This document shows positions 9,590-19,330 of a DNA stretch of 64,000 nt, one piece after another. The DNA is from Ensifer sp. MPMI2T. Lineage in GTDB: Bacteria > Pseudomonadota > Alphaproteobacteria > Rhizobiales > Rhizobiaceae. The first letter of the stretch is position 1; each line of letters begins with the position of its first letter. The position numbers were made by a program, and so were the translations under genes. The notes beneath the pieces were generated by a model that did not search any database, had not been told where the DNA came from, and worked only from the letters and a program-made list of their open reading frames with translations. The DNA lies in contig NZ_SRXN01000028.1 of assembly GCF_004827385.1 (NCBI RefSeq), positions 31,391-95,390 on the forward strand. Direction: 5' to 3'.

Positions 9590-9854
9590 GACACCGGCTG
9601 CCCTGTCTTCTGGTGCGCGTTGAGTTTGATTGACAGAGCGATTATCAACCTTTGTGACATTTAACGCCGAAATTGATCCGCATCTCCGGGACGTTTCCGG
9701 CCTTGGCATTGCTTTGTGGGGCTTTTTAAACAGTTAATGTAAAATTGATTAATTCGATCTCGAGAGTGACGCAGGTTGGCGATCGGATCAACAGACCTAA
9801 TGCGTTTCGGGGCTCTATCGAGAACCCCGACCTTTTTACCGAGGCCGAACCAAA

Positions 9855-11873
9855 GTGCTAGTCGGGCCTAATATTCGTGCTGTGCCGCGGCGCGATGACA
9901 TTCAGGGTCTGCGGGCAATCGGCGCACTTCTGGTCGCGATATATCACATATGGATCGGCCGGGTTTCCGGTGGTGTCGATGTCTTCTTCATCGTCTCCGG
10001 TTACCTGCTTATTGGGTCTCTGGCGCGCCAGGCGGAAACCGGGCATCACGTGGACCTCGTCCTCTTTGCCACCAAGTTGGCCCGTCGGCTTCTGCCCTCG
10101 TCCTTTTTGGTGATTGCTGTGATCGCAATGTCGGCGCCGTTTTGGCTGCCGAGAATGCGATGGCAAACCGAGATGCATCAGATTGCGGCCAGCTCGGTAT
10201 ATCTAGAGAATTGGCTACTGGCGACTGCGGCGATCGACTATCTCGCACGAGACGAAGCGGGAAGCCCGGTCCAGCACTACTGGGCAATGTCCGCCCAGGT
10301 CCAATGCCTGCTGATTTTGGCAGCGGGTGTTGCCATATTTGCCTTGATAAGGCGCCGGCCGTCGCGCACTGACCTGTTGGTGTTTCTCATAAGTGTGTTC
10401 GCGCTGTCGTTAACCTACTCGATCTACAGCACGTCCCGAAACCAGGCATTCGCCTACTACGACACCTTTGCACGGATCTGGGAATTCGCGCTTGGTGGGA
10501 TCACTAGCCTGCTGCTGCCTGGTATCATTATGTCGCCAACGCTGCGGATCATCGGGGGATGGGTTGGTCTGGGAGCTATTTTGAGTTGCGGCATCCTGCT
10601 TGAAATATCGACTGTTTTTCCCGGGTACGCCGCGCTCTGGCCGACACTCGCTGCCGCTGCGATCCTTGTATGTGGCGATGGTCCGCCGTTGCGGTTCGGC
10701 GTCGCAAGTTTGCTGGGTGCGCGACCGCTCACGTGGCTTGGGGACATATCCTACTGTCTGTATCTCTGGCACTGGCCAATCCTCGTCTTCTATCTCACCT
10801 ACACGTATCAAAGCTCGGCAGGTCCAATAGAAGGCACGGTCGTCCTGATCGTCTCGATCGTCCTCTCCTATCTCACGACCCGAATCGTGGAGGCACGTTT
10901 TCCCCGACGGAAGGAGGATGAGCGCCCTTTGCAAACGGCGTTCGGAGCGATGGTCGCCCTTGCTGTGATTGCTGCAGGCCTGTTCGTCTGGAGAGTAGAG
11001 GCTGCTCAAAGCATGGCCGAGGAGCGGCTGCGTGTCGCGGATCCCGAGCGTTACCCCGGTGCGGCTATCAAGGGGCTCGCGGCGGGTTCAAGCGATATAC
11101 CCGTCCATCCTGGACCAATGACCGCAAGGTGGGACGATGCAGACGTGTATCGGGACGGTTGCCACCAGTCGCTGCTGGGCACGACTTTGCTCAGTTGCAG
11201 TTATGGACCGAGAGACGCAAGCCACACTTTGGTGCTCGTTGGCGGCTCGCACAGCGTGCATTGGCTGCCTGCACTGCAGGGCATCTTGCAGCGGCATCCG
11301 GAGTGGAAAATCGTCACCTATACCAAGAGCAGTTGCGCCCTGAGTTCGGAGGAGTCGTCCGAGGTGCCCGCATATCGCGATGCCTGCGCCAGGTGGAACG
11401 AGCTGCTAATGGAAAGATTGTTGGCGACAAAGCCGGATCTGATCTTCACCACATCCACGCGGGTAATCGATGGAATCGAGGAACTTCCCGTTGGTTATCA
11501 ACGGCAATGGGGGAAACTTGCGGCGGCGGGAATTCCGGTCGTGGCAATGCGCGACACGCCCTGGTTTGGCTTTGACGTTCCCGAGTGCGTGGAAATCAAT
11601 GGTCGCTTCTCGCCGAAATGCGCTGTAGAGCGGGATCTGGTGCTCGCTCCGATCAGTCCGACACGCATGGTGTCCTTTAAGGAAAACCTGCATTTCTTGG
11701 ACTTTTCCGATTATTTCTGCACCGCTGAAATGTGCCCTGCGGTCATTGGCAATGTGCAGGTCTATTATGACAAGCATCACGTAACAGCGACTTATATGCG
11801 CACGTTGAGCGAAGAGCTTGCTCGTCAGCTTGCACCGCTGTTGCGAGACGCGAAACCTTTGGCGCAGAAATGA
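9855..11873 (+). CDS. Acyltransferase-3 / SGNH-domain surface polysaccharide O-acyltransferase
   Basis: 672 residues from a GTG start. The N-terminal half is an AT3 (OafA/YrhL-like) membrane domain beginning DIQGLRAIGALLVAIYHIW and GGVDVFFIVSGYLL, with about ten hydrophobic segments and LGDISYCLYLWHWPILVF. The C-terminal half is a periplasmic SGNH hydrolase-like domain with GGSHSVHW near residue 460 and DKHHVT near 640 (Asp/His pair). The architecture matches proteins that acetylate exopolysaccharide or LPS. Odd points: the usual WSLSVEEQFY motif is replaced by WAMSAQVQCLL, and GC content is somewhat lower than that of the neighbours, suggesting possible acquisition. It stands alone. Confidence 0.88.
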   Translation: MLVGPNIRAVPRRDDIQGLRAIGALLVAIYHIWIGRVSGGVDVFFIVSGYLLIGSLARQAETGHHVDLVLFATKLARRLLPSSFLVIAVIAMSAPFWLPRMRWQTEMHQIAASSVYLENWLLATAAIDYLARDEAGSPVQHYWAMSAQVQCLLILAAGVAIFALIRRRPSRTDLLVFLISVFALSLTYSIYSTSRNQAFAYYDTFARIWEFALGGITSLLLPGIIMSPTLRIIGGWVGLGAILSCGILLEISTVFPGYAALWPTLAAAAILVCGDGPPLRFGVASLLGARPLTWLGDISYCLYLWHWPILVFYLTYTYQSSAGPIEGTVVLIVSIVLSYLTTRIVEARFPRRKEDERPLQTAFGAMVALAVIAAGLFVWRVEAAQSMAEERLRVADPERYPGAAIKGLAAGSSDIPVHPGPMTARWDDADVYRDGCHQSLLGTTLLSCSYGPRDASHTLVLVGGSHSVHWLPALQGILQRHPEWKIVTYTKSSCALSSEESSEVPAYRDACARWNELLMERLLATKPDLIFTTSTRVIDGIEELPVGYQRQWGKLAAAGIPVVAMRDTPWFGFDVPECVEINGRFSPKCAVERDLVLAPISPTRMVSFKENLHFLDFSDYFCTAEMCPAVIGNVQVYYDKHHVTATYMRTLSEELARQLAPLLRDAKPLAQK

Positions 11874-11911
11874 ACGTTACGAGCGCCTGGCTGGAGATCG
11901 ATCAGATGATT

Positions 11912-11934
11912 CCGCGCCAAGATGTTTGGCGCGG
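11912..11934. terminator. Hairpin between convergent genes
   Basis: CCGCGCCAA (11912-11920) and TTGGCGCGG (11926-11934) form a perfect 9-bp stem with a 5-nt loop between the ends of the acyltransferase gene and sitD. There is no long T run, so intrinsic termination is only possible. Confidence 0.5.
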
Positions 11935-11952
11935 GTATTAGTCATGGGCGCG

Positions 11953-12804
11953 CTAATAGTTTGAATTCAATGAGTTCGCCAGGCGTGCCGTCCTCCAGCT
12001 GGAATAGGCAAAGGCGGCGAGAAAGATCACCGTCATCAGCATAACGATGGTCGGGGCCGGAGCGCTGTCGATGAAGAAGGACAGGTAGACCCCCGCAAAC
12101 GAGGCGACGGCGGCGACGAGCACCGCGACGATCAGCATGCCGCCGAATGTGCGCGTCAGCAGGAAGGCAATCGCGCCGGGCGCGATCAGCATCGCGATCG
12201 CAAGGATCAGCCCGACAGCCTTCAGCGCGCCGACGATCGTCAGCGACAGGATCGCAAGCAGCCCGTAGTGCAGCCATCCGACCGGGAGCCCGACGGCGCG
12301 CGCCTGGGCAGGGTCAAAAGCATGCAGTAGCAGGTCGCGCCACTTAAGACCGAGGACACCGGCGGCAACGAGCGCAATGATGCCCGTTTCCAGGATATCG
12401 CCCCAGCCGATGCCGAGCATGTCGCCGAAAAGGATGTGGTCGAGATGCACGTCGCTCTGGATTTTGGTGTAGAGCACAAGGCCGGAACCGAACATGCCGG
12501 AAAAGACGATGCCCATCACCGTATCCTGCTTGATGCGGCTGTTTTCCTTGAGATAGCCGGTCAACAGCGCACAGCACATGCCGGCGGCAAAGGCGCCGAC
12601 GGCGAACGGCAGGCCGACGATGTAGGAGATGACGACGCCGGGAAAGACCGCGTGCGAGATCGCATCGCCCATCAGCGACCAGCCCTTGAGGACGAGGAAG
12701 CAGGAGAGCATTGCAGTCGGGACCGCTACGAGCACCGAGATCAGCAGGGCATTGCGCATGAACTCGAATTCGAAGACGGCGAGAAGCATGTCGAGCGAGA
12801 TCAT
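11953..12804 (-). CDS. sitD: Manganese ABC transporter permease SitD
   Basis: 283 residues from the ATG at 12804, which overlaps the sitC stop as ATGA. ABC-3 family permease with about eight hydrophobic segments and the family signatures KGWSLMGDAISHAVFPGVV and AVGLILAIAMLIAPGAIAFLLT. It forms the inner-membrane channel with SitC for Mn2+ (and Fe2+) import. It is the last gene of sitABCD; all four genes overlap by four bases, so translation is coupled. Confidence 0.94.
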   Translation of the reverse strand: MISLDMLLAVFEFEFMRNALLISVLVAVPTAMLSCFLVLKGWSLMGDAISHAVFPGVVISYIVGLPFAVGAFAAGMCCALLTGYLKENSRIKQDTVMGIVFSGMFGSGLVLYTKIQSDVHLDHILFGDMLGIGWGDILETGIIALVAAGVLGLKWRDLLLHAFDPAQARAVGLPVGWLHYGLLAILSLTIVGALKAVGLILAIAMLIAPGAIAFLLTRTFGGMLIVAVLVAAVASFAGVYLSFFIDSAPAPTIVMLMTVIFLAAFAYSSWRTARLANSLNSNY

Positions 12805-13661
12805 CGTGTTACCTCCAGCGCTTCGGAGCTGCGACGGCGGGCGGCGATCAACCCATGCTTCGGAGCGAAGACAAAGGCGAGGAGGAAGACCAGCGTCTGC
12901 AGCACGATGATGATGCCGCCGGTCGCGCCGTCGAGGAAATAGCTCGCATAGGCGCCGAAAAAGCTCGTCAGTGCGCCGATCACGATGCTGATCGCGATCA
13001 GCTTCGGGAACCGGTCGGTGAGCAAATAGGCGGTCGCCCCGGGGGTTACGACCATGGCGATGACGAGAAAGGCGCCGACGGTCTGAAGGGCGGCGACCGT
13101 AGAGGCCGAGAGCAGCGTGAAGAACAACACCTTGAGGAAGGTCGTATTGATGCCGATCGAGCGGGCGTGGCTCTCGTCGAAGAAGGTCACCATCAGGTCC
13201 TTCCACTTCGCGAAGAGGATCGCCAGCGAGACGATGCCGATGATCGCGAGCTGTAGCGTGTCGGTCGGCGTAATGGCGAGGATGTTGCCGAGCACGATCG
13301 TCTGGACGTTCACCGAGGTCGGCGACAGCGACACCATGAAGAGGCCGAGCCCGAAGAAGGAAGTGAAGATCAGTCCGATGATCGTGTCCTCCTTCAGCCG
13401 CGTGCGTTGGTTCAGAAACAGCATGGCGGCGGCGGCAAGCGCACCGGAGAAGAAGGCGCCGAGCGAAAAAGGAAGCCCCAGCATATAGGCACCGGCGACC
13501 CCGGGCACGATCGAGTGGGAAAGTGCGTCGCCGATAAGCGACCAGCCCTTAAGCATGAGATAGGCCGATAGGAAGGCGCAGACCGCGCCGACCAGCGCGC
13601 TCACCCACATGGCGTTCAGCATATAGCCGTATGTGAACGGCTCGACGAGGGTGGCGATCAT
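12801..13661 (-). CDS. sitC: Manganese ABC transporter permease SitC
   Basis: 286 residues, ABC-3 family permease. Shows [22 protein letters not shown] and [22 protein letters not shown], parallel to SitD, and about eight membrane segments. The start overlaps the sitB stop by four bases. It pairs with SitD in the inner membrane. Confidence 0.94.
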   Translation of the reverse strand: MIATLVEPFTYGYMLNAMWVSALVGAVCAFLSAYLMLKGWSLIGDALSHSIVPGVAGAYMLGLPFSLGAFFSGALAAAAMLFLNQRTRLKEDTIIGLIFTSFFGLGLFMVSLSPTSVNVQTIVLGNILAITPTDTLQLAIIGIVSLAILFAKWKDLMVTFFDESHARSIGINTTFLKVLFFTLLSASTVAALQTVGAFLVIAMVVTPGATAYLLTDRFPKLIAISIVIGALTSFFGAYASYFLDGATGGIIIVLQTLVFLLAFVFAPKHGLIAARRRSSEALEVTR

Positions 13662-14587
13662 TCGGTATCTGCCTCGGTTTCAGGCTTTGCTGGCTGCGTC
13701 ACCATCCGGCCCTTCGCGCCGTACATGACGAGCGGGCGCTCGTCATCGCTGATGACGGCAAGCTGGCGCGGGTCGGCGTCATCGTGCAGATTCTCGCCAC
13801 CGAGAACGAAATGGCGCAGCACGCCGCCGAAGGCGAGTTCGAGGTTCTCGCGGGTAAATGTCGTTGCCGTCGGTCCGTAGGCGAGCACCGTGTTTTTCAG
13901 AAGCACGGTGCGGTCGCAGAATTCCGGCACGCTGCCGAGATTGTGGGTGGAGACGAGCATTACGCGTCCCTCATCGCGCAGGCCGATCAACAGGCGGATG
14001 ATCGCATCCTCGGTCTTGACGTCGACGCCGGTAAAGGGTTCGTCGAGCAGGATGACGCGGCCGTCCTGGGCTAGAGCTCGAGCGAGGAAGACGCGTTTCT
14101 TCTGGCCGCCGGAAAGCTCGCCAATCTGGCGCTTGCGGAAATCGCTCATGCCGACGCGCGCAAGTGCGGCCTCGACCGCGTCATGATCCGCTTTCTTCGG
14201 GATCCGAAGCATGTTCATGTGGCCGTACCGGCCCATCATCACCACGTCCTCGACGAGAACCGGAAAGTTCCAGTCGACCTCCTCGGCCTGGGGCACATAG
14301 GCGACAAGGTTTCTCTTCAGCGCCGCCGATACGGAAAGGCCAAGGATCGAAATTTCGCCCTGCGCCAGCCGGACGAAGCCCATGATCGCTTTGAACAGGG
14401 TCGACTTGCCGCTGCCGTTGACGCCGACGAGCGCTGCAATCGTGCCCGTCGGGATCTCGAAGGAGGCATCGCGGAGCGCCCGGTGACCGTTGCGATAGGT
14501 CACGGTGGCGCCGCGGACACGGATGCCGCCGCCCTCGTCCGTTGAGGCTGGCGCCGGTGCGGAGCGGGTCTTTACCCGAAGGTTCAT
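13658..14587 (-). CDS. sitB: Manganese ABC transporter ATP-binding protein SitB
   Basis: 309 residues. Walker [13 protein letters not shown] (about 54-65), Q-loop with [10 protein letters not shown], signature [15 protein letters not shown], Walker [13 protein letters not shown] and the H-loop VSTHNLG are all intact. Powers the SitCD channel. The C-terminal 40 residues (after about 265) are hydrophilic and variable. The start overlaps the sitA stop by four bases. Confidence 0.95.
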   Translation of the reverse strand: MNLRVKTRSAPAPASTDEGGGIRVRGATVTYRNGHRALRDASFEIPTGTIAALVGVNGSGKSTLFKAIMGFVRLAQGEISILGLSVSAALKRNLVAYVPQAEEVDWNFPVLVEDVVMMGRYGHMNMLRIPKKADHDAVEAALARVGMSDFRKRQIGELSGGQKKRVFLARALAQDGRVILLDEPFTGVDVKTEDAIIRLLIGLRDEGRVMLVSTHNLGSVPEFCDRTVLLKNTVLAYGPTATTFTRENLELAFGGVLRHFVLGGENLHDDADPRQLAVISDDERPLVMYGAKGRMVTQPAKPETEADTE

Positions 14588-15486
14588 TGCGAAAGACCTT
14601 TCGCGATCGTTTCGGAGGTGACACGCAGGAGATCGATGTAAGTCGGCACCGGACCATCAGCCTCGCTCAAGGAATCCACGTAGAGCACACCACCATATTT
14701 CGCGCCGGTTTCCCGCGCCACCTGTTCCGCGGGATCTGGCGAAATCGTGCTCTCGGAAAAGATCACGGGAATGTTGTCTGCGCGCATCGCGTCGATCACC
14801 TTGCGCACCTGCTGTGGTGTGCCCTGCTGATCGGCATTGATCGGCCAGAGGTAAAGTTCCCTCATGCCGAAGTCGCGGATCAGGTAGCTGAAGGCACCCT
14901 CGCTCGACACGAGCCAGCGCTTTTCCGCCGGGATCTTTTCGAGTTCTGCCCGGATCGGCGCGATGGTCGACTCGATCTTCCGCTTATAGGCCTCGGCATT
15001 CGCCTTGTAGGTTTCGGCGTTCTGTGGGTCGAATTTCACGAAGGCGTCGCGGATGTTGTCGACATAGATCAGTGCCGCAGACGGTGACATCCAGGCATGC
15101 GGGTTCGGCTTGCCGCTGTAGGGTCCCTCCGCGATCCCCATAGGCTCGACCCCTTCGGAGACGACGACGCCGGGAATGTCATCGAAGTTCTGGAAGAATT
15201 TTTCGAACCACAGCTCCAGGTTCAGGCCGTTCCAGAGGATGAGCTTGGCATCGTGCGCTTTCAGGATGTCGCGCGGCGTCGGCTGGTAGTTATGGATCTC
15301 CGCGCCGGGCTTGGTGATCGATTCGACGATTGCCGCGTCGCCTGCGACATTCTGCGCCATGTCGGCGATGACCGTGAAAGTCGTGACTGCCTTGAATTTT
15401 TCCTGGGCCAGCGCCGCGCCGGTAAAGAAGGAAAAGGCAGCCGCCGCGGCTGCCGTCAAAATCATGCGCCTCGTGCAATCGATCAT
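14584..15486 (-). CDS. sitA: Periplasmic manganese-binding protein SitA
   Basis: 300 residues with an N-terminal signal peptide ([25 protein letters not shown], cleavage after about residue 27). Cluster A-I (ZnuA/SitA) substrate-binding protein; metal ligands are expected in [12 protein letters not shown] (His), NPHAWMSP (His), SSEGAFSYL (Glu) and [10 protein letters not shown] (Glu/Asp), the Mn/Fe type without a His-rich loop. First gene of sitABCD, transcribed away from mur, with the Mur-type palindrome 71 bp upstream of its start. Confidence 0.95.
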   Translation of the reverse strand: MIDCTRRMILTAAAAAAFSFFTGAALAQEKFKAVTTFTVIADMAQNVAGDAAIVESITKPGAEIHNYQPTPRDILKAHDAKLILWNGLNLELWFEKFFQNFDDIPGVVVSEGVEPMGIAEGPYSGKPNPHAWMSPSAALIYVDNIRDAFVKFDPQNAETYKANAEAYKRKIESTIAPIRAELEKIPAEKRWLVSSEGAFSYLIRDFGMRELYLWPINADQQGTPQQVRKVIDAMRADNIPVIFSESTISPDPAEQVARETGAKYGGVLYVDSLSEADGPVPTYIDLLRVTSETIAKGLSQ

Positions 15487-15550
15487 GCATCACTCCTCAA
15501 GACCAGCCTCAATATAATCCGGCATAATGCGTAGGCGAATGACCTGCATA

Positions 15551-15577
15551 AGTCAATGCAAATGAGAACCATTTGCA
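15551..15577 (-). promoter_or_regulatory. Mur/Fur-type operator and sitA promoter -35
   Basis: TGCAAATG (15557-15564) and CATTTGCA (15570-15577) form a perfect inverted repeat with a 5-nt spacer, matching the TGCAAAT-N-ATTTGCA pattern known for the manganese-responsive sequence of rhizobial sit promoters. On the minus strand a TTGACT hexamer (complement of 15551-15556) directly abuts it, with a weak -10 (TACGCA) 17 nt further on. Mn-loaded Mur bound here would block sit transcription. Confidence 0.85.
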
Positions 15578-15620
15578 ACTAGCTATTTTCAAAGAGGTCG
15601 CCCTTGGCTAGTGTCGGCTG

Positions 15621-16049
15621 ATGAGACAAAGCAAGAATCGGATCGAGGAACTGGAAAGAATCCTGCGGGACGGCGGCGTGCGCGTTACCCGCCAACGCGC
15701 TGCAATCCTTAAGATTCTGGCCGAGGCCGAGGATCATCCCGATGCCAGCGAATTGCACCGGCGCGCGAAGGAGATCGATGCGACGGTGTCGCTTTCGACC
15801 GTTTACCGGACGCTGTCGGCGCTGGAGCAGCAGGGGGTCGTACAGCGGCATGCCTTCGAGAACGCGACTGCTCGATTCGAGACGGCGGACGCCCCGCATC
15901 ACGACCATCTGATCGACATCGATACGGGTGCTGTGATCGAGTTCCGTTCCGACAAGATCGAGCAATTGCAGGCGGAGATCGCCGCCGAACTCGGTTATGA
16001 GCTGGTGCGCCACCGGCTGGAGCTCTACTGCCGGAAGCGCAAGGACTAA
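15621..16049 (+). CDS. mur: Manganese-responsive regulator Mur (Fur family)
   Basis: 142 residues. Fur winged helix at residues about 18-80 (RVTRQRAAILKILAEAEDHPDASELHRRAKEIDATVSLSTVYRTLSALEQQGVV), then the metal-sensing dimerisation domain with APHHDHLIDIDTG (HHDH) and ELGYELVRHRLELYC. It lacks the second CxxC zinc site and ends soon after a single Cys, as rhizobial Mur proteins do. In rhizobia this Fur relative senses Mn2+ and represses sitABCD, to which it is divergent here. Confidence 0.92.
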   Translation: MRQSKNRIEELERILRDGGVRVTRQRAAILKILAEAEDHPDASELHRRAKEIDATVSLSTVYRTLSALEQQGVVQRHAFENATARFETADAPHHDHLIDIDTGAVIEFRSDKIEQLQAEIAAELGYELVRHRLELYCRKRKD

Positions 16050-16055
16050 TCGGGA

Positions 16056-16976
16056 TCACCCTTTCGCTGCGGCGGCCGCCTCGTGCTGCCGCGCCGGTAT
16101 GGTCATGGCGGCGACGCCGGCAATAACGCAGCAGAGGCCGATCCACGCAGTCGTTGAAAGCGTTTCGCCGAGGAACAGGACCCCGATGGCAACGCCGATC
16201 GGAACGCGGACATAAGCCTGTGCCGTCGTGCCGACAGATCCGAGCGTGTGGATCAGGCGGAAATAGATAACGAAGGCGAGTGCCGTCGAGAAGGCCGACA
16301 GGCAGACGAGCGCGATCAGCGATTCCGGCGAGGGGTTGAGCGTCCAGGGCCGATCGACGATCAGGCTCACCGGGACGAGCAAGACCGCGCCGGCGAGGAG
16401 CGACCCTGCGGCGGGTATCATTGGATCCTGCCCCTTGAAATTCTTCCCGAAGATCGCAGCGCCCGCGTAGCAAATAGTTGCAAGGACAACGGCCAGCTGC
16501 GGAACGAGCTGATCGCCGACGCCGCGAAAGGCTTCCAGCCCAATGATCAGGCTGATGCCGGTGAGGCCCGCAATGACGCCCGCAAATTTGCGGCTGGTAA
16601 CAGGCTCGTGCCGAGTGATCAGGGCCGTCAAAAGGAAGGTGAAGATGGGCGTGGTGGAATTGAGGATCACTGCAACGCCGGCGTCGATCGTCCGCTCGGC
16701 CCAGGCGATCAACGTGAACGGAAAGACGCTGTTGAGGCAGGCCTGGAAGAGAAAGCGCCTCAAAGTGGCCGTGTCACGGGGGAACGAAAGGCCGCGCCAT
16801 CCGATCACTGCCAGAAGAATTGCGCCCGCGAGCAGGGTGCGCGCGGCAATCAGCGTCACCGGTGGAATGGTTTCGACGCCGATCTTGATGAAGGTGTAGG
16901 AGGCGCCCCAGAGCGTCGCAAGCGCGATAAGAAGCAAGAGTTCGAAGGCAATATTTGGCTTGGCGGCAGCGGTCAT
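16056..16976 (-). CDS. EamA-type drug/metabolite exporter (DMT superfamily)
   Basis: 306 residues from the ATG at 16976, which has GGAAGG six bases upstream; the longer open frame lacks support. Ten hydrophobic segments in two EamA halves, with ATLWGASYTFIKIGVETIPPVT near the N-terminus and PVTSRKFAGVIAGLTGISLI between halves. Inner-membrane exporter of unknown solute. It ends 6 bp after mur, converging on it. Confidence 0.9.
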   Translation of the reverse strand: MTAAAKPNIAFELLLLIALATLWGASYTFIKIGVETIPPVTLIAARTLLAGAILLAVIGWRGLSFPRDTATLRRFLFQACLNSVFPFTLIAWAERTIDAGVAVILNSTTPIFTFLLTALITRHEPVTSRKFAGVIAGLTGISLIIGLEAFRGVGDQLVPQLAVVLATICYAGAAIFGKNFKGQDPMIPAAGSLLAGAVLLVPVSLIVDRPWTLNPSPESLIALVCLSAFSTALAFVIYFRLIHTLGSVGTTAQAYVRVPIGVAIGVLFLGETLSTTAWIGLCCVIAGVAAMTIPARQHEAAAAAKG

Positions 16977-17071
16977 CGGGTCCTTCCTTGAAGCGAATCC
17001 ATGCCGCTCTTCTAACATCGTCGGACAGATAGATGCTTCGGTCCCGATCGAAATGTGATGCATCTACGGGA

Positions 17072-17094
17072 GATCTCCCCCGCGAGGGGAGATC
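17072..17094. repeat. Short intergenic hairpin
   Basis: GATCTCCCC (17072-17080) pairs with GGGGAGATC (17086-17094). No clear T tract on either strand. It resembles a fragment of the GC-rich palindromic elements seen elsewhere in the window. Confidence 0.45.
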
Positions 17095-17142
17095 CTTTCA
17101 ATAGCGGGCGCGTCCGCGCTGCGGCGTGATTGCGGAAGCCGC

Positions 17143-17748
17143 TCAATTCAGCGGAATGGCGTTGTTGTCCTTGCCCGCCTGGTAGGTGGCGGACAGTTCG
17201 GCGTATTTTCGGCTTATCGCTTCGGCCCGCTGCTTAAACCGGCTCCGGTCGGACTCGGGAAGACCCGCGATCAGACCGGGAATCGACCGGCCTTTCCAGA
17301 AGGCGTTCGTTCTGTTGTAGCCGCCGGGTTCCAGGGTGAAGACCTCTTTCAGGATCCTGAGGTCGTGCGGGATCGAAAAGGCGTCTCGCGAATCCTCGTG
17401 GCTGAAGAAATAGTAGAAATTGTCGAAACCTGCCCAGGTGATCGCTGAGAGGCACATGGAGCAGGGCTCGTGCGTCGACAGGAAGATGAGATCGCGCGAT
17501 TGGGGGCGTTCGGATCCCGCCATTTCGTAGAACCGTTTCAAGGTATGAACTTCGCCGTGCCAGAGCGGATTCTCGGTCTCGTTGTTCGTTTCGACGAGAA
17601 CGATCGACAAATCCGACTTCTTGAGCAGGGCGGCACCGAAAACCTTGTTGCCGGCCGCCACTCCGGCCTCCGTTGCGGGGATGATTCCGTGCTCCATCGT
17701 CGTCAGCAGGGCGTCGAGTAAGGGCAGCGCTTCGTGTTCCTGTGTCAT
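17143..17748 (-). CDS. Cytidine/nucleobase deaminase-family protein
   Basis: 201 residues. Zinc-deaminase motifs are present: HGEVHTL (residues about 64-70, zinc His plus catalytic Glu) and THEPCSMCLSA (PCxxC zinc cysteines, about 92-102). The family hydrolyses amino groups of cytosine, guanine or related bases. It lies downstream of an NCS2 nucleobase permease on the same strand, 91 bp away, so uptake and deamination of a purine or pyrimidine is the natural reading. The C-terminal 70 residues are helical and not typical of CodA or GuaD, so substrate is unsure. Confidence 0.85.
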   Translation of the reverse strand: MTQEHEALPLLDALLTTMEHGIIPATEAGVAAGNKVFGAALLKKSDLSIVLVETNNETENPLWHGEVHTLKRFYEMAGSERPQSRDLIFLSTHEPCSMCLSAITWAGFDNFYYFFSHEDSRDAFSIPHDLRILKEVFTLEPGGYNRTNAFWKGRSIPGLIAGLPESDRSRFKQRAEAISRKYAELSATYQAGKDNNAIPLN

Positions 17749-17839
17749 GCGGTTCTTCCTTGATTGGGTGCATGTCGGGCATATCGGCCGGCGACGATTT
17801 CAGCCGTCGCCGACCAGATACGCCGGCGGAGGTGGTTGG

Positions 17840-19309
17840 TCAGTGGGCTTCCGAAGCGATCACCGGCACTTCGATGCCCTTTGCATCGTAGAGCTTGCCG
17901 TTGAGGAAATAGTCACCGTCGTGCAGCCGGGCGATATCCTGATACCGGAGCGTCCGTTCCGTCCCGGCAACGAACACCGATTGCTGATCGGAGTTCCCGA
18001 CCGTGAGATGGTTGAAGATCAGATTGAGGCTGATCGCCATCAGCGCGGCGGAGCTGATGCCGGAGTGGAAGATCGTCGCGAACCAGGCCGGAAAGTGCTC
18101 GTAGAAGCCGGGAGAGGCGATCGGAATCATGCCGAAGCCGATGGACGTGGCGACGATGACCAGGTTCATGTTGTTGTTGTAGTCGACCTTGGACAGGGTG
18201 CGGATGCCGCTGGCGGCGACCGTGCCGAAGAGCACGATGCCGGCGCCGCCGAGCACGGCGCTTGGAACCGCCGCGACAATGCGGCCCATGACGGGCAGCA
18301 GGCCGAGCGCTACAAGAAACAGGCCGCCCGTCGCCACCACGTAGCGGCTCTTCACGCCGGTCACGGCCACCAACCCGACATTCTGGGCAAAGGCGCTCTG
18401 GGTGAAGGAGCCGAAGACCGGTGCGATGAGGCTGGACAGCATGTCCGCCCTGAGCCCGTCGCCGAGGCGGCGCGAATCCACTTTGGTTTCGATGATTTCG
18501 CCGACGGCGAGGATGTCCGCCGAAGTCTCGACCAAGGTGACCATGATGACGATGAACATCGAGACGACCGCTGCGATTTCGAAGGTCGGATAGCCGAAAT
18601 GAAACACCGCCGGCAGGGAGAAGAGCGGTCCCTCGGCCACTTTCGAGAAATCGGTCATGCCGGCGAAATAGGCGATGACGGTGCCGATGATCAGCGCGAT
18701 CAGGATCGACAGCCTGGAGATCGATGCGCTGCCGAGCTTGCTGAGCAGGAGCACGATCACCAGCGTTGTCGCCGCAAGCTGGATGTTGGCCGGGCTGCCG
18801 AAGTCCGGTGCGGCGCTGTTGCCTCCCATGGCCCAGCGCGCGGCGACGGGCATCAGGGTCAAGCCGATGGTGGTGATCACAATGCCCGTGACGAGCGGCG
18901 GGAAGAAGCGGGTGATGCGCGAGAAGACGGGCGTGATCAGAAGGCCGATCAGCGACGCGGCCATGACGGCCCCGAGCACGGAATCGATGCCGCCGCTGCC
19001 GGAAATGGCAATCATCGTTGCAACACCCGAGAAGGAAACGCCTTGGACCAGCGGCAGCCGGCTTCCGAAAAACGGCAGGCCGATGGTCTGCAGAATGGTG
19101 GCGAGACCGCCGGCGAAAAGGGAGGCGGTGATCAGCAGGCCGATGTCGCTGGAACTCAGGCCAGCCGCCTGGCCCAGGATCAGCGGTACGGCGACGATGC
19201 CGCCATACATCGTCAGGACATGTTGCAGGCCGTAGGCCAGATTGGCGCCGATGCCGAGGTTCTCGTCTTCCGGCCGCATATGCACAGTTTCGTCTGCATT
19301 GTTTGCCAA
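17840..19309 (-). CDS. NCS2/NAT-family nucleobase (xanthine/uracil/uric acid) permease
   Basis: 489 residues from the TTG at 19309, which is preceded by GGAGGAG; a further in-frame TTG at 19324 lies upstream of that site. About 12-14 hydrophobic segments. The NAT signature QNVGLVAVTGVKSR is intact, and SADILAVGEI occupies the TM8 substrate region where NAT proteins carry a Glu/Asp. The pattern suits the xanthine/uric acid branch. A hydrophilic 50-residue C-terminal tail follows the last helix. Paired with the deaminase downstream. Confidence 0.9.
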   Translation of the reverse strand: MANNADETVHMRPEDENLGIGANLAYGLQHVLTMYGGIVAVPLILGQAAGLSSSDIGLLITASLFAGGLATILQTIGLPFFGSRLPLVQGVSFSGVATMIAISGSGGIDSVLGAVMAASLIGLLITPVFSRITRFFPPLVTGIVITTIGLTLMPVAARWAMGGNSAAPDFGSPANIQLAATTLVIVLLLSKLGSASISRLSILIALIIGTVIAYFAGMTDFSKVAEGPLFSLPAVFHFGYPTFEIAAVVSMFIVIMVTLVETSADILAVGEIIETKVDSRRLGDGLRADMLSSLIAPVFGSFTQSAFAQNVGLVAVTGVKSRYVVATGGLFLVALGLLPVMGRIVAAVPSAVLGGAGIVLFGTVAASGIRTLSKVDYNNNMNLVIVATSIGFGMIPIASPGFYEHFPAWFATIFHSGISSAALMAISLNLIFNHLTVGNSDQQSVFVAGTERTLRYQDIARLHDGDYFLNGKLYDAKGIEVPVIASEAH

Positions 19310-19330
19310 GGTAATCTCCTCCAATACCTT
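19308..19330 (-). promoter_or_regulatory. Ribosome-binding site held in a hairpin loop
   Basis: On the minus strand AAGGTA (complement of 19325-19330) can pair with TACCTT (complement of 19308-19313), leaving GGAGGAG in the 11-nt loop. The TTG start overlaps the end of the stem. This could modulate initiation of the permease. Rest of 19331-19548: no gene or clear motif recognised. Confidence 0.4.
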
